DNA of 64,000 nt from Rutidosis leptorrhynchoides (Eukaryota > Streptophyta > Magnoliopsida > Asterales > Asteraceae): assembly GCF_046630445.1 (NCBI RefSeq), contig NC_092340.1, forward strand, positions 360,944,001-361,008,000. Reading direction: 5' to 3'. This document shows positions 12,475-27,281 of this stretch, piece by piece. How positions within the stretch are numbered: the first letter of the stretch is position 1; every line of letters begins with the position of its first letter. Made by a program: the position numbers and the translations under genes. The notes beneath the pieces were generated by a model, which was not told the DNA's origin, ran no database searches, and saw nothing but the letters and a program-made list of their open reading frames with translations.

Positions 12475-14543
12475 ATGTTTGGGCTAAAGAAACCTCATAT
12501 TACTATATCTGAATCACCTGTACTGACCCAAGATTCAAGATCCGATCTTTTTGATGATGAAGTTAAAGGGTCAGGGTACAAGCTTAGTTACGCTTCAAGA
12601 AACAAATACAAAAATGATTTTGTTGATTCTGGTGGTTTAGAAAACCAAGATGTGCAAGAATTGGAGCATTATGCTGCGTATAAAGCCGAAGAGACCACAA
12701 AAACTGTCAACCGTGCGTTGAAAATTGCTGAAAACATACATGAACATGCCACTAAAACTATAATTACTTTGCATCAACAGGGTGAGCAAATCACTAGGAC
12801 CCACATGACTGCAGCTGATATGGATCGGGACCTTAGAAGGGTATCACTCTTTTCTTTTAAATCTTATAATTCTAATTACAAGTGGGCAATAGATCAAATC
12901 AGTGTGTTGCAGAACTAGGAATTATTAGGCGGAGTTCTTGGTCAAACTCGGTCAATATTGGTCAAGCTTGGTCAAAACTCACAAAATCAGTCAAAAATCT
13001 CAAAGTCAAACTTGGTCAACATCCGAGTACAACCCGGGTTGACGAGTACTACCTAAAAATTCTCGACTGAGTAGTGATTTTCTGCAACCTTGGGTCAAAT
13101 GGGCTCAACTTAGAACATGTATTTCTTGAAGTTCATGTCTAAATGGACCCGTATTGGGTTGGGTTGACCGTCAAACGTTATTATTTTTTTTCATTTATAA
13201 AAACTTTTGTGTATTTTAAATATCTTAAAAATTGACTTGGGATGACTTTCAACTAGTTTCACTTGTTTGACCCGTTTGTCTTTCGGCTAGTTCTTTTAAT
13301 GTAACCATTTAACCTGTTTGGAGAAAACACAACTCAAGTGGACTTATTCATAATGGGTTGAAATTGCTACCCGTATGGACCAGGGTTATCCTTGAGGTTC
13401 TTAATCTTTAAGTTATTTTTGATGCAGAGTGAAAAGCTTTTGGGTAGTCTTGGTGGGATCTTCTCGAGGATGTGGAAGCCTAAAAAGGGTCGCGCAATTA
13501 AAGGGCCAACTATTTGTAATAAAACACTCGTGTTTAACACGATGGTTAACTATTAGTCATATTTTTATGATCTTTTTGTAAGTTAATAAATATTTAATTG
13601 AGATTAAAAACTTTCAGATGATCCAGCACCGCGAAAGGGTGCCCATTTGAAACAACGAGAACAACTGGGTCTTACGACAACTCCGTCTAAGGGACAACGA
13701 CGTTCAAGAACTCCACCTCCTGAACCCACAAATGTTATGCAGAAAGTTGAGGTATGTATATGTTTCAGCTTTTTACAAATTATTATCATCATTTAAATGA
13801 ATTAGTAAGCTCAATAATGTCAATTAAATTTACCATTTAATTGAATTAGTAATTATTAAGTTTATAATATTACAGTATTAGTTTCTAATAATTCATTTTT
13901 TGTGACTATATATAATAACAGTACGAGAAAACAAAGCAAGACGATGCACTTTCTGACTTGAGCAACATACTCGGCGAGCTTAAGGAAATGGCTGTTGACA
14001 TTGGTTCCGAGATTAAAAGGTTGGTGTTTTTCCCATGTCTGTTCATGAACTCTTTGTTTATTATTATTGGATAATACATTTTTAGGCTGCACAAGTATAC
14101 CATATTGTTCTTTTTGTAGGCCACTCATATTTGAAAAGAAATTTGTATGCCAACCAAATTCATATCTTGTTCAATATATACCAAATCTGACTAAAAAACT
14201 CATCGGAGAATTGTAAAAAATCACAAATACGCATGTGTTTGAGATATAATAAAATAATACAAATAATGTTAATTGATAAATTACATTTTCCCCATGAGTT
14301 TTTAGGTGGATTCGTTATACATGGAACAACCCTATAAAACCGTCTTTTAGTTATTTGGGCCTACAAATGCAAAATGATAAACTTTTGGTTAACCTCCACC
14401 ATTATTTTACTTGGTTTCTGAAAGCTAATTTTGGATTTTTCAGGCAAAACAAAGCTCTTAATCCTTTTGAAGATGATGTTGATGAGCTCAATTTTCGGCT
14501 TACAGGCGCGAGGCAACGTGGTCGCCGTTTACTAGGAAAATAG
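12475..14543 (+). CDS. SNAP25-type Qb+Qc SNARE (SNAP33/SNAP29/SNAP30 homologue), five exons
   Basis: The gene encodes a t-SNARE carrying both Qb and Qc helices, which pairs with a plasma-membrane or cell-plate syntaxin (KNOLLE/SYP1 type) and a VAMP in vesicle fusion. Exons I assign: 12475-12840, 13428-13515, 13618-13751, 13922-14019 and 14444-14543. All introns are GT-AG and the phases close to 261 aa (Arabidopsis relatives are about 250-300). Residues 61-125 form the Qb helix, with the zero-layer glutamine region LHQQGEQITRTH. After a basic linker (WKPKKGRAIKGP) comes the Qc helix from about 199 to the end (DDVDELNFRL...RGRRLLGK). As in plant family members, the linker has no cysteine cluster for palmitoylation. 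The start is the ATG giving MFGLKK, the usual N terminus of the family. Intron 1 holds 'ggtcaa' repeats at 12930-13030. No break is seen; it looks functional. Confidence 0.93.
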
Positions 14544-15223
14544 TTTGAACAAGCATTTCCCCATCTTGCGTTTCACTTGACAATTTCTATTCCTATTTGA
14601 TATTTGATGTTGATAGTTCATTACGGATATACATTTTGTGTGTAGGTTATTATACCATTTGAATTTTCTTATTAGCTTAATAGCCGTTCCCATTGCATGT
14701 ATGTCTCTTTCGTTTATCACTTTTTTATCATCAGAAGTCATAATTTAATCCATCTGCTTGCGAGTTGTTGATTCAGTTATCACAAAGGTAGCTAACCTTT
14801 AAAGAGCCTTAATGATCAAGGGGCATAATGTATTAGATAACGACCCTAAAAGGCCTAGCCAAATGTCCCGTTCAGGCTACTCTGGGAAAATGAAGAATTT
14901 TTTACTCAGATGAATGCGTGCGGCCACTGAGATATCCCGTGACCGTTTTCAACAAACACCCAATATAACATGATGTACAAAACAACTAGTTTGAGCAACC
15001 CAGAAAAGGTACTACATAGATTACAATAACATTCTTGATTTAGAATTCACAAAACCCAACACCCTGTTGCCTGCATTGAATATAACCTGCAAGAATACCA
15101 TCTTTAACCAAACATATAACCAAGTCTGCCACATTCTATAAATCCCAATTTGTCACAACTACTAAATGCCTTATAAAAATTAACACTTTTTGTTACCAAA
15201 CCTTACAGAATCCATCTCTTTTA
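14544..15223. other. Intergenic; 3' UTR of the SNARE gene, then nothing recognised
   Basis: The first 150-200 bases are probably the 3' UTR of the SNARE gene. The remainder shows no frame, RNA gene or clear repeat end. Confidence 0.5.
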
Positions 15224-17434
<2,211 letters not shown>

Positions 17435-17563
17435 TTGATCATTAAAAGCATATATCCAACCAACAATTCAAGTCACCTTATTTATATGTAACTTGTTCAT
17501 ACAAATTAGTCAACACACCATCATCATCATCATCATCAGTTCATCACTACCATTATTACCACA

Positions 17564-18241
17564 ATGAAAAGATCGTTTTTCGGTTATAAGATTCTGGCAG
17601 CCGTGTATCTCTGCTGCATCATTGCAACATTGCGGGTACAAGGAAGGACTCTTATAGACCATCCTGAAGTTAACCGCAATGGTCAACATGGTCAACCTTT
17701 AAGGAATTATGTCTCTTGTTTACGTTTACGTTGATTTATTGGCTACTTGACTACCGCTTAGAGCCTAAATTGAATGTGCAGAATTTAAAACCCATGGAAA
17801 TTTGATCCTACCATTTTCATGGTGTCTCATGTTTTATTTTTTATATTTTATTTTAATTTTTTTATAATTTTTTTCCCTACTTATTGGCCGGAGGTCCATT
17901 AAGAAGCAATCTCTTTATCCGTCGAAGAGAGAGGGGGGACTTTCTCTACTTCTTGGAGTGTATTATTCTGGGTGGAAAAATGACTTCTCTTTATTCAAAG
18001 ATATGAGAAGTATTTTCTACATCTCACCTCCCCATACATCATACATGTGGTATTGGGTTTTGTTGTTGTTGTCTCTTGTTTACGTTCAAAATATAGAATA
18101 CTGTACGAGAATCAATGATTGCCACCACCGCCACCTGTTATACCTAAGAATGATACACGATTTGAGACGGAGAAAGGACTAGTTCCAGGTGGACCCCACC
18201 CTCTCCATAACTATAGCTCATATAAATGTAATCTTACTTAA
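17564..18241 (+). pseudogene. CLE-like secreted signalling peptide gene, broken by an insertion and a stop
   Basis: The ATG at 17564 opens a frame whose first 27 codons form a signal peptide (basic start, then a hydrophobic core ILAAVYLCCIIATL). The frame is interrupted at 17711 by a SINE-tailed insertion with a 16-bp target duplication. Past the second copy of the duplication the same frame continues, meets a TGA at 18116-18118, then reads a proline-rich spacer and GLVPGGPHPLHN (18176-18211), ending TAA at 18239. That 12-mer matches the CLE dodecapeptide pattern R-x-V-P-x-G-P-x-P-L-H-N except for Gly at position 1. CLE peptides are processed ligands of LRR receptor kinases in meristems and roots. 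A position 1 that is not Arg, the stop and the insertion all argue for a pseudogene. An alternative is that the insert is spliced out, but most CLE genes lack introns and the stop would remain. Confidence 0.7.
17727..18070 (+). mobile_element. SINE-tailed insertion (344 bp) in the CLE-like gene, with 16-bp TSD
   Basis: GTCTCTTGTTTACGTT at 17711-17726 is repeated exactly at 18071-18086, and the insert ends in TTG repeats next to the second copy. The 3' part, 17888-18070, matches the Au-like SINE at 9414 ('aagaagcaatctct', 'tctacatctcacctcccca', 'tattgggt'). The 5' 160 bp are not recognisably SINE, so the source copy may have carried extra sequence. Insert plus one target copy is 360 bp, a multiple of three. 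Confidence 0.8.
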
Positions 18242-18248
18242 AGCTGAA

Positions 18249-19028
<780 letters not shown>

Positions 19029-20396
19029 TGTGACGATCGCTCCAAATCCATATGGACGAACACGTCATTTATTGATTTCATTGCGAGGTATTTGACCTCT
19101 ATGTGATACGTTTTGTAACATTGCATTCGTTTGAAAGGTATTTCATAAATGAATATATAAATTCCAGTTTTTTTTTTTACATCTGATGAGTCCTACGTAT
19201 AGACAATCACCATTTAAATGGTTTACAATAATACATCTGTTGACAATACAGTCAAAATAAGATACATGGTAATGGTTTGATGAATGCAAGTTTCTTGTAT
19301 ATAGCATGTATGACTCCAAGCACATAACTTGTATCACGTATGAGCAAACAGCGGAAGACTTCTAGAATCCTGAGAATAAACATGCTTCAAGTGTCAACAC
19401 AAAGGTTGGTGAGTTCATAGTTTTAATATTACACATAATCCGTATATCAATGTGGATTACAAAAGTTCAGTTGTTTTATTCAAAACGTTTATCAATAGGT
19501 TTTACATAAAAGGTGAATCACAAGATTTCAGTTGTTTCATCCGAAACGTTTATCAATCAGTTCTACAAAATTGAGCACCCTGGTAACTAAACTTTAACGT
19601 TTATATAATTTGTACCGTTTGTATAATCATCTTAATAATACACGCAAACCAACGTGTACGCTTCTCAAATAGCATACGTCCGTTAAAAGGCTAGCGCTCT
19701 AGCTCGGACGGGGATGTCAAGCCCTATGGATCCATATACAATTATTCGCGCCCATCAGTCCATATCCTATGTACTGGCAGCTACTAGTTACCAAAGCTAA
19801 GGGATTTTCGATTTAACTCAGTGTAGAATTTTGTATGTACTTGGGTCTTATTGCGTTTAAAATAAATTGCATGTATTCTCAGCCCAAAAATATTTAAAGT
19901 ATTTAAAAAGGGAGACTATAACTCACGCATATAAATATTGTATATCGGTTAATAAAGCATTTGCATGTATTCTCAGCCCAAAAATGTAAAGGGTAAAAGG
20001 GATCATATGAAACTCACGCATATAAATCTAGTATTTTCAGTATTTATAAACAGTCGCATGTATTCTCAGTCCCAAAAATATATATTGCAAAAGCATTTAA
20101 AAGGGGATTAATGAAACTCACAGTTTAATATTGATATACAATATTGCAGGAAAGCACGTAGACGCATCGGAGATGATAAACACGAGGTTTGATTCACAAA
20201 AATACCCCCGAACATTACCCATAATTTCCTTGGCAATAACCCATATTTTCCTTAGCTCTAGCTCGCTCGGAAACTCGTTTTGAAAATTACTTGGACAGCA
20301 CTCCGTCGTAATATTTTTTTGTACATTATTATTTTTGTATCGCAAAAATAATAACACTAATAATAATAAAAAAATAATAAGATTAATAATAATCTT

Positions 20397-20480
<84 letters not shown>

Positions 20481-21797
20481 TATTACGGAGTATATATATA
20501 TTTGTGTATGTGTGTGATTTAAATCGAGCGAAAACACTGAAATTTATAGATGTGGCCTGAAATCTGGAGTCATGCAACTCGCATGGAAATGGCCTTCTGG
20601 CCATGCGACTCGCATGAGGACCAGGGACAGCTCACATTGTTTTGGCTCCTAGCTTGTCGACATAATATAAAATAAATATAAATATATAAATAATTAATAT
20701 AATTATTTATATATTATATTTTATTCTTGTGCATAGTAGACTAGATATTTTTGGTCCGTTGCGTCGGGCGTTTCTTCTTGACTCGGGTCCCGGTTCCGGA
20801 TTTTCAGACGTCCTTGCGTACTATTTTATATCGTGTACTTTGCGTTCCGCAACTTGTACTCTTGTCATTTTTTAGACGTTCTTCATCAATAATTTGAACC
20901 TTTTTAATTGTATCTTGTACATTTGAGCATTTTGGACCTTTCCGTCTTCAATTCTTCGTTTTCGCCTTTTGTCTTCGCACTTATTAAATATAAACGAATA
21001 TTACTTGAATATGGAACAATTACAACTAAAATCCTGTCTTTCTTGGGGGATAATGCTATGAAATATATGTTCCTTTTTAGCCTTATCAATAGCCTTAAAT
21101 TATCCCTTAATTATATCACTCAAAGTGTATCTTAAACTTTCGAGTGTTTTGGTCATTTACTTCTATAAATCATCGTCTCGCTATTTGTTAAAATACATTT
21201 TTATAATAGCGTTTTACTGTAGCAAAGTTACTGTAGCAAAGTCAAATTTTACTGTAGCAATTCACTGTAGCAAATAGTGATTTTCGAAAACACTGTAGCA
21301 TTTTGAGTAATGTGGCAATTTGAAAACACTGTAACAAATTAGTGTTTAACTGGTTCATCTTAAACGCTTTAGTTAACTTATCTAAATATCAATTGAATCA
21401 ATAAACGAATGTTACTATCGTTTATTATATATATGTATATATCTTTTTAATATACATAAATCAGTTTTTAAATACACATTGGAAGTTATTTATAAATAAA
21501 TTTTAATAATAAATATTTCAACTTATCATATACATTCAAATAGATATTTAAACCAATAAGTTTAATGTACGGTATCAAACAATTAATACATTGTTACCTT
21601 TTCATGTTATAGTATATATGTATCTATTTACATATAATTGTTCTCGAATCGTCGAAAATAACCGAATGGTATTTAAATATATAAAAGTAGTTCAAAAATT
21701 TTGAGATTCAGTTTTACAGACTTTGCTTATCGTGTCGAAAATGTTAATCATACAAAGATTAAGTTTAAATTTGGTCAGAAATTTCCGGGTCATCACA
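19029..21797 (-). mobile_element. Solo gypsy LTR, minus orientation, with perfect 5-bp TSD
   Basis: On the minus strand the unit starts TGTGATGACCCGGAAATTTC (at 21797) and ends GGAGCGATCGTCACA (at 19029). TAGAT at 19024-19028 and 21798-21802 flanks it exactly. Internal motifs ('cacataggtcaaa'-like end block, 'caccaacctttgtgttgac', 'cagtccatatc') match the gypsy LTRs elsewhere in the window, in reverse. No internal region is present, so this is a solo LTR left by recombination between two LTRs. A 'TAA' microsatellite (20399-20480) and ACTGTAGCAAA repeats (21220-21330) lie inside. Confidence 0.88.
20399..20480. repeat. (TAA)n microsatellite
   Basis: About 27 trinucleotide units within the solo LTR. 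Overlapping poly-Ile and poly-Tyr frames are artefacts. Confidence 0.95.
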
Positions 21798-21802
21798 TAG
21801 AT

Positions 21803-22140
21803 GAACTCGATCTCTGTGCAGATTGAACTCAATCTGTGTGCAGATTGGGTTCAATCTGTACGAAGATTGAGTTCAATCTGCATATAGATTGAAGATCAAC
21901 ATGCAACAGATTGAATGTCATATGTTGATTCCATCTGTTCGATCAATCTGCACATAACATAAGCTCAATCTGCAAGCAGATTGACTCAATCTGCACGCAG
22001 ATTGACTCCATCTGCAAGCAGATTGAAGGTTAGTCTGAAGGTGAGTCCGCTGGTTCTCTTGGTTCTCTACTACCTTTGGTTCTCTACTAACCTTCAATCT
22101 GCGTGCAGATTGAGTCAATCTGCGTGCAGATTGAGTCCAC
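21803..22140. repeat. Cluster of short palindromes built on CAATCTGC/GCAGATTG
   Basis: About a dozen CAATCTG or CAGATTG motifs occur in 320 bp. Several pair into palindromes such as CAATCTGCACGCAGATTG and CAATCTGCGTGCAGATTG, spaced every 20-25 bp. Two palindromes near 21990-22025 recur, in reverse order, at 22093-22135, so the cluster is also a larger inverted repeat around 'ggttctctactacc' blocks. It may be the subterminal repeat zone of a DNA transposon. Confidence 0.75.
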
Positions 22141-22650
22141 TATTTCATTTTGGGATGTCCCAAATTAATTGTCCATTTCTATAAATGGATAAAAATAATT
22201 AGATAAACACAATACGAGACACAATCAGTGGAAACCAAAGCTAAAATAATGTGACATTTTGACATCAAGTTATTTTAACATATAAATATCTTTATACTAT
22301 ATGCAGTGCTCATTATCTTGCATTCTAATATGATCCTGCATTCAAAAGTATGCCTTGTTCAACTTTATTGTTATTATGTTCTAAAACACCACACGAAAGC
22401 CACCTTAAAGACACCCTATTTTTTAGATTCAAAGTATTATAATCAAAAACTGCATTTGTTATCGTCATCATATTGTACCATTTACCAGCATAAATATTAC
22501 GCCTAAACATAGGTGATTCATTTAACTTATAACAGATGAAACCTAGCATTTGATCAAACAGATACAAACGTAAACTCCAATTACATTAGTATCAAAATAT
22601 TTATATCTAATCTCTTATACAAAAACTGTAATTTTCTAATGTAAAAATCC
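22141..22650. other. Intergenic and probable INTS9 3' UTR
   Basis: 'tgtcccaaattaattgtcc' at 22154-22172 resembles the end of Stowaway-type MITEs, but no partner end was found. The stretch nearest 22650 is probably the 3' UTR of the minus-strand INTS9 gene. Nothing else is recognised. Confidence 0.4.
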
Positions 22651-25600
22651 CTAAATACCATCCAAAAGGCTATGGACTGCACCGCAAATAACGGAAGCTA
22701 ACTTCTCATCACTGGTACTAATAACAGTCCTTGTTTCTTTCACTTGTATTGAAGCCATATCGGGCTCAAATACACACAACATATTTGAGTCAAATCCATC
22801 CGCATGTTTGACTTTTTCGATTGAACCTTTGACGCCGACCTTCTCTAATTCTAATAACAAACTTTCTAAATCAACTTTACCCCAGTGCACCAAAGGCCTC
22901 ATTTCTGAACACATCGCATGTTTTTCAGCAAGTAAATAGTGTTTCCCGTGTTCCATTAAAAGCTCTCCTTTTAATCTAGATATGGTCAACTCATGCTCTT
23001 TTAATTTTGATAAAGTCAACTGTGAAACCAAGTCTGTTGTAATATGTAGCTCTGAAAGATTAGTTGAACTTGGGACACGAAGCATTTCACTTTCGATGTA
23101 ATATAAACATGATGATGATTCACTCCCGGAACCAATGTACGGTTTTGCCTTATCTGGAAGCTATTGATAACAAAGTGTTAGAAAGTAAAACAATCATAGA
23201 GGTGGTAACATGGGTGGGTCAGGTAAAGCGTCAAAAACACAACCAAAATCAACCCTAAGTAAATGCATAAAAAATGCTACCAATATAAGTTTTGGCTTAA
23301 GCATCCTAAGCAATTCTGGAACCTTCTCCAACCTACAAAACAACAGGTTGTAACTTACAAAAAACTACTAAAGTTAAACATGTATGTTTTAGAGAACATA
23401 GATGTATAACAGTAAAAATATCAAGAAAAGTTAATGTAGAGCTTACTTTAAACCAGAAACAAACGAACATTCCAAAATGTTCATTGTTATAGGCTTGAAA
23501 GGAGCGAGTGCAAGATCAGAGTTAACTCCTTCCTGAAAACATATACTTCTTATGTTACTATATACAAATAGATCATTCTATATATTTAATACAAAGATGA
23601 CTCAGCTTGCACAAATATCAAAATCAATTAAAGTAAAAAAAGAAAGAAAAAAAAGTAATCGAACAACGAACCTCAAGAACTAAGAGTGAGTTTGGATCGT
23701 GATGCCAACGTTGAAGTAAATGTACAGAAGGTCCAAGCCGTAAGCTCCAATGAGGACAAAAAACTATGCATGGCTCCTGCCACATCATTCTGCATGCATA
23801 AAACTAAAGTTAGACCAAAAAAAGGTATAAACTTACCAATTTGTCCATAGACAAAATTACGCGGACACTCCTTGTGGTTTGCACAGATTGCACGTACAGT
23901 CCTCAAGATTGACGAGCGTGCAATGCATGTGATACAACTTAAGGAATTTTTTAACGGGCATCAGTGCTAGGGACTGTACGTGCAAAACGTGTAAACCACA
24001 ATGACTGCGAGAGAAAAAGAAATGTTTAGGGACTGAACGTGAAATTTGAGCAAACTACAGGAACTGTTCGTGTAATTTTGTGTTATCTATAAATACAAGT
24101 TTAGAGGTTAACAACATGGAAGGCCCGGGTAACAGGTCGAAACAGATTCAGATTGAAATAAGTCAATATATAGATACAATTACATATGTAGATAACATGA
24201 ATACACCAGATAAGTCCACAACTTACAGTAATTCATGTGAGTAAACTGTCGGAAATACATGGATTTTTTTCTCCTTCATTAGCTCTTCATGATCGAAAAC
24301 CGGCTTGCCAGAGTACATCTGCAGGACCAAATAGAATAGAATATAATTAAAATTTAATATTTATTAAATATAAAATGCAGATTTAAAAAATCTTGTAACA
24401 CCAATCAACTTAAGCAGACGAAACTTACCTTTTCCTGTCGATCTTTGCATAGCCATTCTGGTAAAATATTGGTGTATGCTAGTAATTCCTCTGCCACACT
24501 AGAAATTATATATATCGGAACCTTCAAAAACACAACATCTTAGTTTTTACGTTACTATTAACTAGAGGTGGCAGTTTTATACCATTTTAAAAACAAAAAT
24601 TGGTTGATTATGGTTATGTAGTATCTGCAACCAATGAGTATGAAATGGAAAATGATTGAATGGGTCAAAAGTCACCTAAAATGTATTTTTTAATGTAAAA
24701 CCTACATGTATTATTTGGTAAAAACCACCGGAAAATGATTAAAAAGTCATATTTGACGCACCAAAATCTTTTAAAATGTGTTGAGTGTTAAGGGGCAACC
24801 CAAACCAACCAGTTCTGTTTGGAACAGCACATTTAAGACCCATTTTGACCTCAATCAAATTCAACCAATTACCCAAACTGCCCATTTGGCATACTCTAGT
24901 ATAAACAAGTAAAACAAAATACCTTCACATCAGATGAGTCCATATGCATAGCAAATAACTCCAAAAGCTGCAATATAATTCCGAGCCTTCCAATAGGTAT
25001 TAAAACGGACCCACCAGCGTTTAGAGAATTCAAAGAACACGAGCATATAAAGTTCAGTTTCTCCATTTCTTCAGAACTCTCGTCAAAACTCGGTAAAGAA
25101 CAAGAATCCAATTCCCGTATGTACTCACTGTCACTGCCAAAAGTTGATTCGAGACTTAATAAAGATGTTTTCCAACCAAAAAGGGATAAAGAAAATGGAG
25201 GACAAAACCAATATGACAGTTTTGAGGTCACCATTTTAAACAATTTATAAATGGGTCAGATTGATTGTCTTTATTTCAAATGGGTCAACACTTAAATAAC
25301 TAAAAGACTTTAGATTTCAAATGAGTCAACACTTAAATAACTAAAAGGCCATATATTTCGAATGGGTCAACAAAAAAAATCATACCTTTTAGTTGAGCAA
25401 TTACCTGCAACGAGAGAAGGACACATGTTCTCATCGTCAACACAACTGGCCCCACTTAATGAAGCAAAATCAGCATATATAAGTACATCACTTCCTATGA
25501 GACCATGTAAATCAAAATCCATTGCAGTGCAGGATGAAAAAATTGAGCTTGAAATATATGAAATATTCCTTTTTGGACTTTTAATATTCCAATTACATGA

Positions 25601-27281
25601 ACCTATTTCTAAACCAGAGCTCAAAGCCTTTATAATCAAAGTCCCATTATAGCATGCTTCTTCTGCATATTTAAGAGTCTGAACTTTTCGTAGACAATTT
25701 TTCACATCCTCTGCACTGAAAGGAATCTTAAAGTATCTCTTAGTACCGATACAGTACAAAAAACAACCATATAAATGAACATATATTTATATACACAATA
25801 CATGTGTGCACGTATGTATGTTAAAAAAAAAAATCTTAAAACCTGTATATTGGCATCCAGCTACCAAGGTGGGTCCCGTCTTTGCCGATAATTATCTCTT
25901 TCAGTGCAAGAGGAAGAGTTTCAAGATCTTCCCAATTAAACAATTGAAAGAAATTAGTCTCTTCAGGTCCATAAAATTGCTTCAATTCAGTATGCATTGT
26001 AACAAGGTCCTCCATTATAAACTGACCAAGCTTTGTTGTCACCTCAGTTGCATATATCTAGTTCAAAAAAAAAAGAAGAAAAAAAAAAAAAACATTAACA
26101 TAACATGAAAAAGATCATGAGAATATACTAGTAAAATGTAACTATAGGTGGAAATTTCGACCCATTTACATGTAATTGAGTCAACAAGGGTTATGTTTTA
26201 TCTTTAATTTACCAGGTCAAACAGAGATTTTGAAAATACATACAACCAATGGCAGAACTAGGATTTTTTTCACCGGGGGTAAAAAAAAAAAAAAAAACTG
26301 TAGCAAATTTTTTGAGCAAAATATGGAGGTTTTGGGGCAAAAAAAAATGAGGTTTTTAGGCAAATTATGGAGGTTTTTGGACAAAATTTGACGATTTTTG
26401 GGCAAAATTTGAAGGATTTGGGGCAAAAATTGAAGAATTTTGGGGTTAATTTGAAGGGTTTGGAGCAAAATATGTAGGTTTTGGGGCAAAAAAAAAAAAA
26501 AAAAAATCCACCGAGGGCAAAGTCAAAAAACCCAAAAAATTTACACTGAAAATTGCAAATCCACTAGGGGCGGGCGCCCCACCCTGCCCCCAAATAGTTT
26601 CGCCCCTGCATACAACACAACAAAAACAGAGCAAAGATTATTAGTTCGATACCTTAGCAGAAAAACCTTGTGTGCGAGTAAGATAAGGCAAGCCCAACAT
26701 TCCCATGGGATTCGATATCAGTACAACATCGATCAGCGAAACATCCCATAGGCTTAATCCCTCGATGGTTTTATAGTAAGGTTCTGCAGGTATTAAATTA
26801 TTCTGATCAAGCAGCTTCTTCTTGGTTTCTTCACTTTGACCCACACATGGTTCATCATCATATAAACTAGTACTAGATATTGGGGAGAAGATGGTTAAAG
26901 CAGATAAGTCAAGAGGACAGTCAAACAATATGTGAAAGCCGCATAAGTTGAGTATATGACATGGTGGTAAATTGTAACCACCGTTATGGCTCAAACTTGT
27001 CTGCACATACACAAAAGCATACATACAAGATATAAGCACTCAGACATCAACATATATCTATATCTGTATCTATATTAAGTAATTCAAAGCGTAAGTTCTT
27101 TCGTATTAAGAAGCTTTCAAGAGTCTTAAATTTCAACATAATATATTTCAGATAAAAAATGTGAAATTCCCTCTCTTTAATATTTAATCAGGTATTTTGT
27201 TAATGATATACACAGATAAATAAACCTGAAAGAAACAGAACCAAATACATTGAGAAGAGAGAAGAATCGTACCAACTTCAT
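22651..27281 (-). CDS. INTS9: Integrator complex subunit 9 homologue, 11 exons
   Basis: INTS9 is the catalytically inactive metallo-beta-lactamase/beta-CASP partner of the INTS11 nuclease in the nuclear Integrator complex, which cleaves nascent snRNA and other RNA polymerase II transcripts. Exons I assign on the minus strand: 27281-27273, 27000-26653, 26057-25843, 25736-25386, 25133-24923, 24521-24429, 24318-24227, 23789-23672, 23532-23447, 23332-23281 and 23160-22651. Every junction is GT-AG and every phase closes, giving 694 aa, close to the Arabidopsis protein. The first exon encodes only MKL; exon 2 gives LPPCHILNLCGFHILFDCPLDLS and VVLISNPMGMLGLPYLT. The HxHxDH metal motif of active nucleases is absent, as in the family. 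Exons 5-8 carry the beta-CASP region (GGSVLIPIGRLGIILQLLE; SSVAEELLAYTN). Exons 10-11 carry the C-terminal INTS11-binding part. No damage is seen, despite two transposons in its introns. Confidence 0.93.
23851..24081. mobile_element. MITE with about 50-bp terminal inverted repeats in INTS9 intron 7
   Basis: The left end ACAAAATTACGCGGACACTC and the reverse complement of the right end ACAAAATTACACGAACAGTT match, and the similarity continues through 'cacgt(a/t)cagtcc' for about 50 bp. Length is 231 bp with no coding. Flanking duplication is not clear. Long inverted repeats suggest a Mutator-like derivative, which is an inference. Confidence 0.65.
26247..26608. mobile_element. Non-autonomous hAT element in INTS9 intron 2
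   Basis: CATACAAC at 26239-26246 and 26609-26616 is an exact 8-bp duplication. The ends, CAATGGCAGAACTA on the left and CAGGGGCGAAACTA on the reverse-complemented right, form the hAT-type inverted repeat. The interior is a degenerate tandem array of about 20-25 bp units ('ttttggggcaaaatttgaagg') between two A runs. It has no transposase. The intron (26058-26652) still has intact splice sites. Confidence 0.8.

Noticed and set aside
13604-14128. Minus-strand frames over the SNARE gene introns
   Set aside because: They overlap well-supported exons on the plus strand and have no homology signal.
20118-20604. Frames with long runs of Ile, Asn or Tyr
   Set aside because: They are translations of the TAA microsatellite.
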